In this document: in pieces, positions 8,694 through 16,146 of the stretch
Numbering within the stretch: position 1 is the first letter of the stretch
How the letters are laid out: every line of letters begins with the position of its first letter
Origin: Bacillota bacterium
GTDB taxonomy: Bacteria; Bacillota; Sulfobacillia; RBS10-35; Bu92
Reading direction: 5' to 3'
Length of the DNA: 64,000 nt
Assembly (NCBI GenBank): GCA_014896375.1
Contig: JADBKN010000046.1
Location: 1-64,000 of the forward strand
Made by a program: the position numbers and the translations under genes
Notes under the pieces: model-generated
Database searches by the model: none
What the model was told of the DNA's origin: nothing
The model's input: only the letters and a program-made list of their open reading frames with translations

Positions 8694-9133
8694 CGCTCGC
8701 CACCTCCGCGGACGACGAACGTCGCGCGGCCGCGCACGACGGCCTCGCCCGCGCCGTCCCGCGCCTCCGTGGCGATCACGATGAACTGGTGGCCCGCGCG
8801 CGCGTAGGCCTCGACCACCTCGCCGGCCACGGTGAGCCGCTCGCCGGCGACGACCGGCCGGGCGAACTCGTACGCCTGGTCGCCGTGCACGAGGCGGCCG
8901 AGGTCGACGGCGAGCTCGGGATCGGTGAGCAGCGCCAGGACCGGCTTCATCATGAAGATGGCGGCCGCGGTGGGCGGCGCCGCGATGTCGGGGTACCCCG
9001 CGCGGCGCGCGGCGTCCGCGTCGCGGTAGAGGGGGTTCGGATCGCCCACGGCGTCCGCGTACGCGCGGATCTCCGCGGCGGTGAGGGTGTGTTCGATCGG
9101 CGCGCTGCGCCGGCCGACGATCTCGCCCGTCAT
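8690..9133 (-). CDS. MaoC N-terminal-domain (FAS1-like) dehydratase subunit
   Basis: A protein of 147 residues of the MaoC_dehydrat_N family: hot-dog fold, PNPLYRDADAARRAGYPDIA near residue 33, APPTAAAIFMM, and YEFARPVVAGERL. This family usually lacks the catalytic Asp-His of the partner and helps bind the acyl chain, as HadA does with HadB. Start ATG 9133 has a strong AAGGAGG ribosome site. It is first gene of a coupled set with 8244-8693 and probably bshC. Confidence 0.88.
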   Translation of the reverse strand: MTGEIVGRRSAPIEHTLTAAEIRAYADAVGDPNPLYRDADAARRAGYPDIAAPPTAAAIFMMKPVLALLTDPELAVDLGRLVHGDQAYEFARPVVAGERLTVAGEVVEAYARAGHQFIVIATEARDGAGEAVVRGRATFVVRGGGER

Positions 9134-9286
9134 GGAAGGCCTCCTTCAGTGGCCGGCCGTCTGGCGCGGCCGGCCGACGGCCACTCATTCGCCGCGGGGC
9201 GCAGGACGATCCTTCGCCGCCGCGAACTTTGCCTTCCGCGATCCGTCAAAGCATATCGATTCAGTACTCATCGGAGGTCCAGACGC

Positions 9287-10567
9287 ATGCCACAATGGAA
9301 CGCTCCCGGCGCCCGCCCGCTCCTCGCCCTCTGTCTCGCCGCCGCCCTCCTGACGAGCGGCTGCGGCGCGTGGTTCGCCGCCGCCCCCGGCGGCGCTCCC
9401 GACGGCCGGACGGTCCCGCCCGCGACGGCCGGCGGCGGCGGTGCGATAGCCGGCGGCGGCGCGGCACCTGGCGGCAGCACGGCGGCCGGCGGCGCGGCGA
9501 CGGGCGGCGGCGCCTCCAGCGAGGCGCCCGGAGCCGACGCCCCGGGAGCCTCCGGCGGCGGTGCCGAGGCCGAAGCCCTGCGCGCCCTCGGCCTCACGCC
9601 GCCGCCGGCGCATGTGCCGCCCGGGCCGCTCGCGCCCAATGAGGCCGGGCAGATCATGGTGCTCATGTACCACCAGATCCGCCGCGACAGCCGCGACTGG
9701 CGCTGGTCGCGCACGCCGGAGGGCTTCCGCCAGGACCTCGAGGCGCTCTATGAACGCGGCTACCGGCCCGTGAACATGGTCGACGTCGTCCGCGGCCGCA
9801 TCGACGTGCCGCGCGGCTACACGCCGGTGGTGCTCACCTTCGACGACTCCACGGAAGGCCAGCTGCGCTTCCTCCCGGCCGCAGGCGGCTCCACCGCGCC
9901 GCCCGCGACGCTCAAGGAGGCCGTGGCGCGCCTCGATCCCGACTGCGCTGTGGGCATCCTCGTCGCCTTCCACGAGGAGCACCTGGACTGGCCGCTGCGC
10001 GCGAGCTTCTACGTCAACGCCGGCACCGGTCCCTTCGGCCCGCGGGACGAAGGTGAGATCAAGCTGCGCCTGCTCGCCGCGCTCGGTTTCGAGATCGGCA
10101 ACCACACCTACACGCACGAGAACCTCAACGCGCTTTCGGAAGAGGGGACGAGGCGGCAGCTGGCGCTGGACCAGGCCGCCGTGGCGAAGGCGGTGCCGGG
10201 GTACGAGCTGCTCACGCTGGCGCTGCCCTTCGGCGGCTACCCCAAGCGGCCGGACCTCCTCAAGAGCGGCGAGGCGGACGGCACGCGTTACCGCAATCTG
10301 GCCTTCCTGCTGGTGGGCGCCAATCCGGCGCCGTCGCCGTTCCTCTCGACCTTCGATCCGTACCGCGTGCCGCGCGTACAGGTCGTCGACCCCGCGCGCA
10401 AGCTGTCGGCGACGTTTCCGTACACCTGGCTGGCGGAGTTCGACAAGCATCCGGAGCGGCGGTTTGTGAGCGACGGCGACCCGGACACCGTCACCGTGCC
10501 GCCGGAGGCGGCGCAAAAGGTGCGGCCGGGGGCGTGGCGCGTCGTCGTGGCGGAGGGCAGCCGCTGA
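9287..10567 (+). CDS. lipoprotein polysaccharide deacetylase
   Basis: A predicted cell-surface carbohydrate esterase family 4 protein. The start ATG 9287 has GGAGG at 9273-9277 and gives a lipoprotein signal (Arg9, hydrophobic core, lipobox LLTSGC with Cys near residue 25). Residues about 30-100 are a Gly/Ala/Pro-rich low-complexity spacer. The NodB-type domain follows: VLMYHQI, then the metal-binding VVLTFDDST, then FEIGNHTYTHENL holding the two metal His residues, and later LALPFGGY. It probably acts on peptidoglycan or a surface glycan. A 45-base gap separates it from the hydrolase gene downstream. Confidence 0.9.
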   Translation: MPQWNAPGARPLLALCLAAALLTSGCGAWFAAAPGGAPDGRTVPPATAGGGGAIAGGGAAPGGSTAAGGAATGGGASSEAPGADAPGASGGGAEAEALRALGLTPPPAHVPPGPLAPNEAGQIMVLMYHQIRRDSRDWRWSRTPEGFRQDLEALYERGYRPVNMVDVVRGRIDVPRGYTPVVLTFDDSTEGQLRFLPAAGGSTAPPATLKEAVARLDPDCAVGILVAFHEEHLDWPLRASFYVNAGTGPFGPRDEGEIKLRLLAALGFEIGNHTYTHENLNALSEEGTRRQLALDQAAVAKAVPGYELLTLALPFGGYPKRPDLLKSGEADGTRYRNLAFLLVGANPAPSPFLSTFDPYRVPRVQVVDPARKLSATFPYTWLAEFDKHPERRFVSDGDPDTVTVPPEAAQKVRPGAWRVVVAEGSR

Positions 10568-10612
10568 CGGCGGCGAAGATCTCTTGAAATCCTCTCTCTG
10601 GGAGGGCGCCCC

Positions 10613-11482
10613 TTGCAGGAACGGCGCTTGCCCGTCTGGGACACATCGGTGCTGCTGCTGGAAGACGGCCCGCCGGGCGGGCCGTGCGTGGCGCTGATGC
10701 ACGGCCTCGGCAGCGGGGCGCGGGCATGGGAGGAGCCCATGCGCTGCCTCGCGGGCGCGGGGCTGCGCTGCCTGGCCTTCGACCTTCCCGGCTTCGGAGA
10801 GACGCCGCCGCTGCCAGGCCGCGTCCTCCACCGCCCGGAGGAGGCGGCGGCGTACGTCACCGCCGTGCTGGACGCGGCTGGCGTGGCGCGGGCGCACCTC
10901 GTGGGCTGGTCGCTGGGCGGCGGCGTCGCCTTGCACGCCGCCCTGCGCGCGCCGGAGCGCGTGGCCGGGCTCGTGCTCGTCGCCTCGGCGGCGCTGGGTG
11001 CGGACGTCTCCTGGGGAATCCGGCTCATGGGCGTGCCGCTCATAGGGCCGCGGCTCCTGGCCGCGATGCCTCCCCTGCCGCCCGAGGGCGATTTCGTCCG
11101 CGTGCCGCCCGCGCTGGCCCACCGGCCGCTGCCGCGCGCGTTCGTCGCCGCTCACCTCGACATGCTCCGCCAGCCGTGGTTCGTCCCGGCGCAGCACGCG
11201 CTCCTCCGCCGGCTGGGCGTGGCGCTCTTCGGGCAGCGGCGCGCGCAGGTGACCCATGAGCTGCACCGCATCCAGGCGCCGGTCCTCATCCTCTGGGGGC
11301 GGGAGGACCGCTTGATCCCGCCGGCGCACGGCCGGCGGGCGGCGCTCCTTCTGCCCAACGCGCGCCATGTGGAGTACGAGGACTGCGGGCACTGCCTGCC
11401 CGTCGAGCAGCCCGAGCGCTTCTGCCGCGACGTCCTTGCCTTCGTCCGGGAGACGGCCGCCGGCGGCCTCGGGCGCGCGTGA
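10613..11482 (+). CDS. alpha/beta-fold hydrolase
   Basis: A 289-residue serine hydrolase of unknown substrate. The oxyanion segment MHGLGSGARAWEE sits near residue 24, and the nucleophile elbow GWSLGG near residue 101. The acid ILWGREDRLIP and the catalytic His in EDCGHCLPVEQPERF complete the triad. TTG 10613 is the likely start, since GGAGG at 10601-10605 is 7 bases away. The cap region is short and Leu/Pro-rich. It may be co-transcribed with the deacetylase upstream. Confidence 0.88.
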   Translation: MQERRLPVWDTSVLLLEDGPPGGPCVALMHGLGSGARAWEEPMRCLAGAGLRCLAFDLPGFGETPPLPGRVLHRPEEAAAYVTAVLDAAGVARAHLVGWSLGGGVALHAALRAPERVAGLVLVASAALGADVSWGIRLMGVPLIGPRLLAAMPPLPPEGDFVRVPPALAHRPLPRAFVAAHLDMLRQPWFVPAQHALLRRLGVALFGQRRAQVTHELHRIQAPVLILWGREDRLIPPAHGRRAALLLPNARHVEYEDCGHCLPVEQPERFCRDVLAFVRETAAGGLGRA

Positions 11483-11639
11483 CGTGCGCGCGCGACGGCC
11501 TCGCGTGACGTGCGCGTTGGACGGCCGCGCCGCTGCGGCGCGCAACCGTCGCGCGCCGCGCGCGTGAGCGGCCGCCGGCGCATGAAACGGCGCGCGACGC
11601 GCCATCCTAACGGCAGAACACGTGGAGGAGGTGCGTCGC

Positions 11640-11903
11640 GTGACGCTGACCGATTCTTTTGAGAACTTTCTCACTGAACTGAAGCAGAAGATTGAAGTGG
11701 CGAAGACGACGGGCATGTCGGAGTCGCAGATCACGAACCAGGCCGCCAAGGTGGGCGACTGGCTCTCCAAGTACTACGACCCGAAAAGCCCGGAGCAGCG
11801 CCTGCTGAAAGAGCTTTGGGACGTCAGCAGCGAGAGCGAGCAGAAGGCGATCGCCTCCGCCCTCTATAAGCTCGTGGAGCGCAAGGTGCCGGCCACCCGT
11901 TAG
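11640..11903 (+). CDS. DUF3243 family protein (YmfJ-like)
   Basis: A small cytoplasmic protein (87 residues) matching the DUF3243 pattern of sporulating Bacillota: FLTELKQKIEVAKTTGMSE, then KVGDWLSKYYDPKSPEQ and LLKELWDVSSESEQKAIA. Its function is not known. GTG 11640 is preferred over an in-frame GTG at 11622, because GGAGGAGGT (11624-11632) is placed exactly 7 bases before it and would overlap the longer frame's start. Lys and Asp/Glu content is higher than in its neighbours. The 157 bases before it hold no gene. Confidence 0.85.
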   Translation: MTLTDSFENFLTELKQKIEVAKTTGMSESQITNQAAKVGDWLSKYYDPKSPEQRLLKELWDVSSESEQKAIASALYKLVERKVPATR

Positions 11904-11934
11904 GACCGCGCCCCGCCCACCCTTGACGTGAAGA

Positions 11935-11966
11935 AGCCCCCGGCGGGTGCACCGCCGGGGGCTTTC
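11935..11966. terminator. bidirectional intrinsic terminator
   Basis: A 12-bp stem (11935-11946 with 11952-11963) ends in TTT on the plus strand and CTTCTTC on the minus strand. It sits between the 3' ends of the DUF3243 gene (plus) and ferredoxin (minus) and can serve both. Confidence 0.8.
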
Positions 11967-12011
11967 GGGTTCACGCAGGGACACGCAATCGGCGCTTCCG
12001 GGAGGGCGGGC

Positions 12012-12248
12012 CTACTTCTGGAAGAAGGCCCGGTTCTTTTCAATGTAGTGGCGCCACTTCTCCGGAACTTCATCCTCGTCGTAGATGGCTTCCACCGGGC
12101 AGGCCGTGGTGCAGAGGCTGCAGCCGATGCACTCGTCCGGGTTGATGTAGTACTGGTCCTCGCCTTCGTAGATGCAGTTGACCGGGCACACCTCGACGCA
12201 GCTGGCGTCTTTGACCCCGATGCAGGGTTCGGTGATGACGAAGATCAT
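12012..12248 (-). CDS. fdxA: 7Fe ferredoxin ([3Fe-4S][4Fe-4S])
   Basis: A small electron carrier, 78 residues. The first cluster site is EPCIGVKDASCVEVCPVNCI, in which Val replaces the second Cys of a classic 4Fe site, so that cluster is expected to be [3Fe-4S], as in Thermus and mycobacterial 7Fe ferredoxins. The second site, CIGCSLCTTACPVEAI, binds [4Fe-4S]. The tail VPEKWRHYIEKNRAF matches the Thermus-type family. The ATG has GGAGGG upstream. The divergent lrp gene starts 68 bases away. Confidence 0.94.
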   Translation of the reverse strand: MIFVITEPCIGVKDASCVEVCPVNCIYEGEDQYYINPDECIGCSLCTTACPVEAIYDEDEVPEKWRHYIEKNRAFFQK

Positions 12249-12316
12249 GACTCGCCCTCCTCCCGTGCGCTCCGATGTACCTCATCCATGCTAGCATACA
12301 CGGCAAGGGGCTGAAT

Positions 12317-12772
12317 ATGGACGAGATCGACCGCTACCTGGCGGACCACCTGCAGCGGGATGCCCGCGCGTCCTGGAGCGAGCTGGGCCGCGTCGTCGGC
12401 CTCACCGGCCCGGCCGTGGCGGAGCGCGTGCGCAAGCTGGAGCGCGCCGGCTGGATCCAGGGCTACCACGCCCACCTCAACCCCGCTCGCTGGGGCTTCG
12501 GGTTGATGGCCTTCGTGGCCGTGACGATCAGCGCTCCGGAGTACTACCCGGGGTTCCTCGCGGCCATCGCCGGGCGGCCCGAGGTGCTCGAGTGCCACCA
12601 CGTCACCGGCGACGACTCGTACCTCATGAAGGTCACCGTCCCGGACACGGCCCACCTGGAGACGTTCATCATGGAAGTGCTGAAGACCCTGCCCGGCGTG
12701 CAGCGCACGCGCACCACCATCGTGATGTCCTCGCCCAAGGAGTGGAGCCCGCTGCCGCTATCGCAGGTGTAG
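12317..12772 (+). CDS. Lrp/AsnC family transcriptional regulator
   Basis: A DNA-binding regulator of 151 residues. The N-terminal winged HTH (MDEIDRYLADHLQRDARASW, then LGRVVGLTGPAVAERVRKLE) is followed by the RAM ligand-binding domain with HHVTGDDSYLMKVTVPDTAH. ATG 12317 is preferred over an upstream in-frame ATG because AAGGGG precedes it closely. The divergent gap to ferredoxin contains a perfect 10-bp palindrome ATGCTAGCAT (12288-12297) that could be its operator. Its 3' end overlaps the convergent gluzincin gene by 15 bases. Confidence 0.9.
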   Translation: MDEIDRYLADHLQRDARASWSELGRVVGLTGPAVAERVRKLERAGWIQGYHAHLNPARWGFGLMAFVAVTISAPEYYPGFLAAIAGRPEVLECHHVTGDDSYLMKVTVPDTAHLETFIMEVLKTLPGVQRTRTTIVMSSPKEWSPLPLSQV

Positions 12773-13678
12773 GCCCCGCCGCAGCTCATCCTCCGCCGCG
12801 CGCACGAACGCCTCTTCAGAAAGGCCGAAGACAGCGGGGAAGGCCGTGGCCGTGTCGACATACCCCTCTTCCTGGGCGCGCAGGAGCTTCTCCAGGCCGT
12901 CCCAACCGTATCGCTGTAGAAAGATCTGGAAGATGAGATGGCTCTGCTGCTCCACGGGGTAGCTGGAGAGGAGGCCGTAATAGGCCGCCGCGTCCAGGGG
13001 CAGGCGGCGGAAGCCGCCGCGGTGCGCTGCGGATAGGACGTCGTCGCGCTCGGCCTCGAGGAAGGCGCGGCCGCCCGGGGTGTCGGCGGCGCCATCGTGG
13101 ACGCGCATCTCCACCTCCGTGGCGACGGCCTCGTTCAGCCAGGCGGACATGTCCGGGATGTCGAGGCTCGCCAGCACGGTGTGCGCCAGCTCGTGGGCGA
13201 GCACGCCGGAGAGGTCGTAGGAGGGGTCGTCGGCCAGGATGTGGATCGTGCCGCCGATGGTCTCCCCCTGGACGGCGAAGATCTCGTCGTCCACTTCATC
13301 GACGGAGATGCCCTCCTGGAGGAGGCCGTCGCGCAGCGCGTCCCGGCTGTCATAGAGGCGCACGGTGACGGGCAGCACCGGCGTGCGGCCGAGAAGCTCC
13401 GTCACGCGTGGGAAGATGCGGCGTTCGAAATCGGCGTCGAGCCGCTCCACGTAGCCTTTGGGAAACCTACCGACAGCGAAGAAGAGCGCGTGGGCGGAGC
13501 GCACCACGTGCTGTGGCCGCGCGGCGATATGGCGCGCCGCCGCGAGCCACGGCTCGCTCGGCTCCGGCGGCGCGCCGGCGCCGGGCGCGCCGGCGGGCGC
13601 CGGGGTACGCGCCGTGGCGCCGGGAGCCGCAAGGAAGGCGATGAACAGGAGGACCGTCCAGAACCGCCGCCGCTTCAT
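12758..13678 (-). CDS. secreted gluzincin-type metallopeptidase (peptidase MA-like)
   Basis: A 306-residue protein with an N-terminal signal peptide (RRR then WTVLLFIAFLAAPGATA). The zinc motif HELAHTVLA lies near residue 163, and about 20 residues later a downstream Glu in WLNEAVATEVE gives the HExxH...E arrangement of gluzincins. This resembles the Peptidase_MA_2 group seen in many Bacillota. It is likely exported or anchored at the cell surface, and its substrate is unknown. The C-terminus overlaps the lrp 3' end. It diverges from trxA with a 72-base gap. Confidence 0.82.
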   Translation of the reverse strand: MKRRRFWTVLLFIAFLAAPGATARTPAPAGAPGAGAPPEPSEPWLAAARHIAARPQHVVRSAHALFFAVGRFPKGYVERLDADFERRIFPRVTELLGRTPVLPVTVRLYDSRDALRDGLLQEGISVDEVDDEIFAVQGETIGGTIHILADDPSYDLSGVLAHELAHTVLASLDIPDMSAWLNEAVATEVEMRVHDGAADTPGGRAFLEAERDDVLSAAHRGGFRRLPLDAAAYYGLLSSYPVEQQSHLIFQIFLQRYGWDGLEKLLRAQEEGYVDTATAFPAVFGLSEEAFVRAAEDELRRGLHLR

Positions 13679-13716
13679 GGTGCAGGCGCCCCGCTATCCT
13701 TCGGATACCGATGGTG

Positions 13717-13722
13717 TACAAT
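13717..13722 (+). promoter_or_regulatory. candidate -10 box of trxA
   Basis: TACAAT lies 28 bases before the trxA ATG. No good -35 is visible. A small inverted repeat TATCC-TTC-GGATA (about 13695-13707) lies where the -35 would be. Confidence 0.3.
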
Positions 13723-13750
13723 CGAGCGTGAACGAGGAGGCGATGAAGGT

Positions 13751-14071
13751 ATGGCGCACGATGTCACTTCGGCCACCTTCGCGGAAGTCGTCGAGCGCAG
13801 CGAGGTGCCGGTGCTCGTCGACTTCTGGGCCCCTTGGTGCGCCCCCTGCCGCCAGCTCGCTCCCATTCTAGAGCGTGCGGCGGCCTCTTGGGGCGATTCC
13901 ATCAAGGTCGTCAAGGTGAACGTGGACGAGAATCCTGACCTCGCGACCCGCTTCGGCATCATGGGCATCCCCACCATGGTCCTCTTCAAGGACGGCAAGG
14001 AGGTGGGCCGGCTCACGGGCGTCCGCCCGGAGGACCGGCTCAAGGCGGAGGTCGCGAAGCTGCTCGGCTGA
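13751..14071 (+). CDS. trxA: thioredoxin
   Basis: A 106-residue cytoplasmic dithiol protein. The WCAPC active site is at about residue 30 (VLVDFWAPWCAPCRQLAP), and the cis-Pro loop is GIMGIPTMVLFKDG. ATG 13751 is chosen because a GAGGAGG site lies 10 bases upstream and all domain signals start just after it. An intrinsic terminator follows. In a bacillithiol producer it would act alongside that thiol system. Confidence 0.95.
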   Translation: MAHDVTSATFAEVVERSEVPVLVDFWAPWCAPCRQLAPILERAAASWGDSIKVVKVNVDENPDLATRFGIMGIPTMVLFKDGKEVGRLTGVRPEDRLKAEVAKLLG

Positions 14072-14138
14072 GCGCTCCCGCCGGCACGAGCACGCTGGGC
14101 CGGCCGCCGTGGTTGGCCGCGTTGGCCGGCCGCCCGTC

Positions 14139-14166
14139 GCCCGCCGCTGCGCCGGCGGGCTTTTTG
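14139..14166 (+). terminator. intrinsic terminator of trxA
   Basis: An 8-bp GC stem (14139-14146 with 14153-14160) is followed by TTTTT (14161-14165). Confidence 0.85.
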
Positions 14167-14217
14167 CGTGTCCGCGCAGCCGCTGGATCTGCGCTGACCC
14201 AGGCTCTAGACCGGTAA

Positions 14218-16077
14218 GTGTGTGGTGAACACGAGCGCGGCCAATGGCGGAAGCCCAAGCCGTGGACGGACGAAGCGGCGGCGGCGCTGGAGAGGCTCTC
14301 GCCGGCCGAGCTGGCCGAACGCGCGCGGCGCGCGGAGCGAGCCGCCGAGGAGCGGCGCGCCCGGGAGCAGGAGGTGCGGGCGCTGCGCCGGGCGTTGGAG
14401 GCGGCGGGCGCGGAGGTCCCTGAGGGGGCGGTCGTGGGCGACGCGACTGCGGGGGTGGACGCGGGCGTCCCGCCCGCCGCGCCCGCCGCCCCTCGCGCCG
14501 CCACCCTCGCGGCGGCCGCCGCGGCCGCGGCCGGCCTCGCCGGCCTCGCCGGCGCCGCCCTCGCGCTCGCCGGCCACAGCTGGGGCTGGGGGCTGGCGGC
14601 CGGCGCCGGCGTCGCGGCCGCGCTGCTCGCGTGGCGGGCGCACGCCGCGGCCGTGGCGGCCGCGGCGGCCGCGGCGCGGGAGGCGGCCCTGGCGGCGGCG
14701 GCAGAGGCGGCGCGGGAGGCGGCCCCGGGCGTTGAGGCCCTGCGCGCCGCCCAAGAGGCGCTGGAGGCCGCGCAAGCGGAAGCCGCCGCGGCGGCGGAGG
14801 CGGTGCGGGAGGCGCTCGGCGGGCTGCCGGTGGCGCCGGCGTTCGCCGAGGCCCCGGATGTCGAGCTGGCGCAGCGGGTGCGCGAGCTTCGCCGCTACTG
14901 GGAGGCGCTGCGCGACCTGCAGGAGGAGGCGGCGGCGCTGCGCCGGGCCCTGCAAGCCCGCGAGGCCGGCGTGCGCGACTGGGCGCGCCGTCTTGGGATG
15001 GTCGAGGGCGTGGAGGACGTCGACGCCCTCGTCCTCGCCCGTCGCCTTGAGGACGCGCTGGACCGCGCCCGGCGCCGCCGGCGGGAGGCGGAGCAGGCGG
15101 CGGACGAGCGGGCGCGGCTGCAGGCCGAACTGCGAGAGCTCGAAGCGCAGCGGGCCGAGACGGTCCGCCAGCGAGACGCCCTGCTGGAGCGGCTCGGCGC
15201 GTTCGGGCCGGACGTCGAGGCGGCGCTCCTTGAGGTGCGCGAGCGGCGCGACGCGTGGCAGCGCGCGCGCTTCCTCGCGGACGCGCTGGAGCGCCGCCCG
15301 GGCGGCCTGCAGGGCGTGCGCCGCGAGGTGCGCGCCGCCCGGGAGGCCGGCGACCTGCCCTGGACGGACGCGGAGCGCGGGCGCGCCGCGGAGGAGGAGC
15401 GCGCGCTGGCGGAGGCGTTGAAGGAGACCGACCGTCGCATCGGCGAGCTCCGCCGTGAGCTGCAGGAGCTGGAGACACGTGAAAAGGCCGCGGATGTGGC
15501 CGGGTGGATCGCGGCGCGCGCGGAGGAACGGGAGGCTTTGCTTCGCCGGCGCGACCGGCTGGCGCTCGCCGCGGCGCTCGTGCGGCTGGGGGCGGAACGC
15601 TTCCGCGAGCGCCACCAGCCCGACATCCTCAAGCGGGCGGGCGAGCACCTCGCGGCCTTCACGGAAGGGCGCTACGACCGCCTGCTCTTCGACGAAGCAC
15701 AGAACGTGGAACTGCCCTCCGGCGCGGAGGAGGCGCGCGTGCCGGGCGCCGGCGCGGCGACGGCGCTCCTCGTCCGGCGCGCCGCGGACGGCGAGCTCAT
15801 CCCCGCCGCGCCGCCCCTCAGCGAGGGGACGCTGCACCAGATTCACCTCGCCCTGCGCCTTGCGTTGGCGGACCACCTGGACGAAGGCGGAGAGCGGCTG
15901 CCGGCCTGCTTCGACGAGACCTTCCTCCACTGGAGCGAGCGCCGCCGGCGCGCGGGACTGCGCCATCTCGCGGCGTGGGCCGCGCGCCGGCAGGTGCTGC
16001 TCTTCACCTGCCACCCGTGGTTCGCCGAGGAGGCGCAAGAAGAAGCGGGAGCCACCGTGCTCCGGCTCCCCGGCTGA
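14218..16077 (+). CDS. YhaN/SbcC-like coiled-coil ATPase lacking the Walker A half
   Basis: A 619-residue frame. Residues about 95-155 form an Ala/Gly/Leu-rich stretch with two membrane-like segments. A long Arg/Glu/Ala coiled coil follows, and the last 170 residues match the C-terminal ATPase half of YhaN/SbcC proteins: the signature-like PLSEGTLHQIHLALRLALAD, Walker B LPACFDETFLHWS and the switch-region VLLFTCHPW. The N-terminal Walker A/P-loop lobe (about 180 residues) is absent. An in-frame TAA directly precedes GTG 14218, and the trxA terminator lies only 52 bases upstream. The gene is either a truncated relic kept open or a protein that pairs with another P-loop protein. The start is uncertain, since no good ribosome site is seen. 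Confidence 0.7.
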   Translation: MCGEHERGQWRKPKPWTDEAAAALERLSPAELAERARRAERAAEERRAREQEVRALRRALEAAGAEVPEGAVVGDATAGVDAGVPPAAPAAPRAATLAAAAAAAAGLAGLAGAALALAGHSWGWGLAAGAGVAAALLAWRAHAAAVAAAAAAAREAALAAAAEAAREAAPGVEALRAAQEALEAAQAEAAAAAEAVREALGGLPVAPAFAEAPDVELAQRVRELRRYWEALRDLQEEAAALRRALQAREAGVRDWARRLGMVEGVEDVDALVLARRLEDALDRARRRRREAEQAADERARLQAELRELEAQRAETVRQRDALLERLGAFGPDVEAALLEVRERRDAWQRARFLADALERRPGGLQGVRREVRAAREAGDLPWTDAERGRAAEEERALAEALKETDRRIGELRRELQELETREKAADVAGWIAARAEEREALLRRRDRLALAAALVRLGAERFRERHQPDILKRAGEHLAAFTEGRYDRLLFDEAQNVELPSGAEEARVPGAGAATALLVRRAADGELIPAAPPLSEGTLHQIHLALRLALADHLDEGGERLPACFDETFLHWSERRRRAGLRHLAAWAARRQVLLFTCHPWFAEEAQEEAGATVLRLPG

Positions 16078-16146
16078 CGCCGCCGCGACGGGTCCCCGTC
16101 ACCGCGGCGGGCGTCTCACCGCCAGCTTCGGCGCGGCGGTGCGGCG

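Noticed and set aside
9185-11770. Minus-strand open frame of 861 codons
   Set aside because: It covers the deacetylase and hydrolase genes antisense, has no domain and no ribosome site.
13868-15478. Pro/Arg/Ala-rich minus-strand frame of 536 codons
   Set aside because: Its composition is that of a shadow of the coiled-coil gene; it has no start context and crosses trxA.
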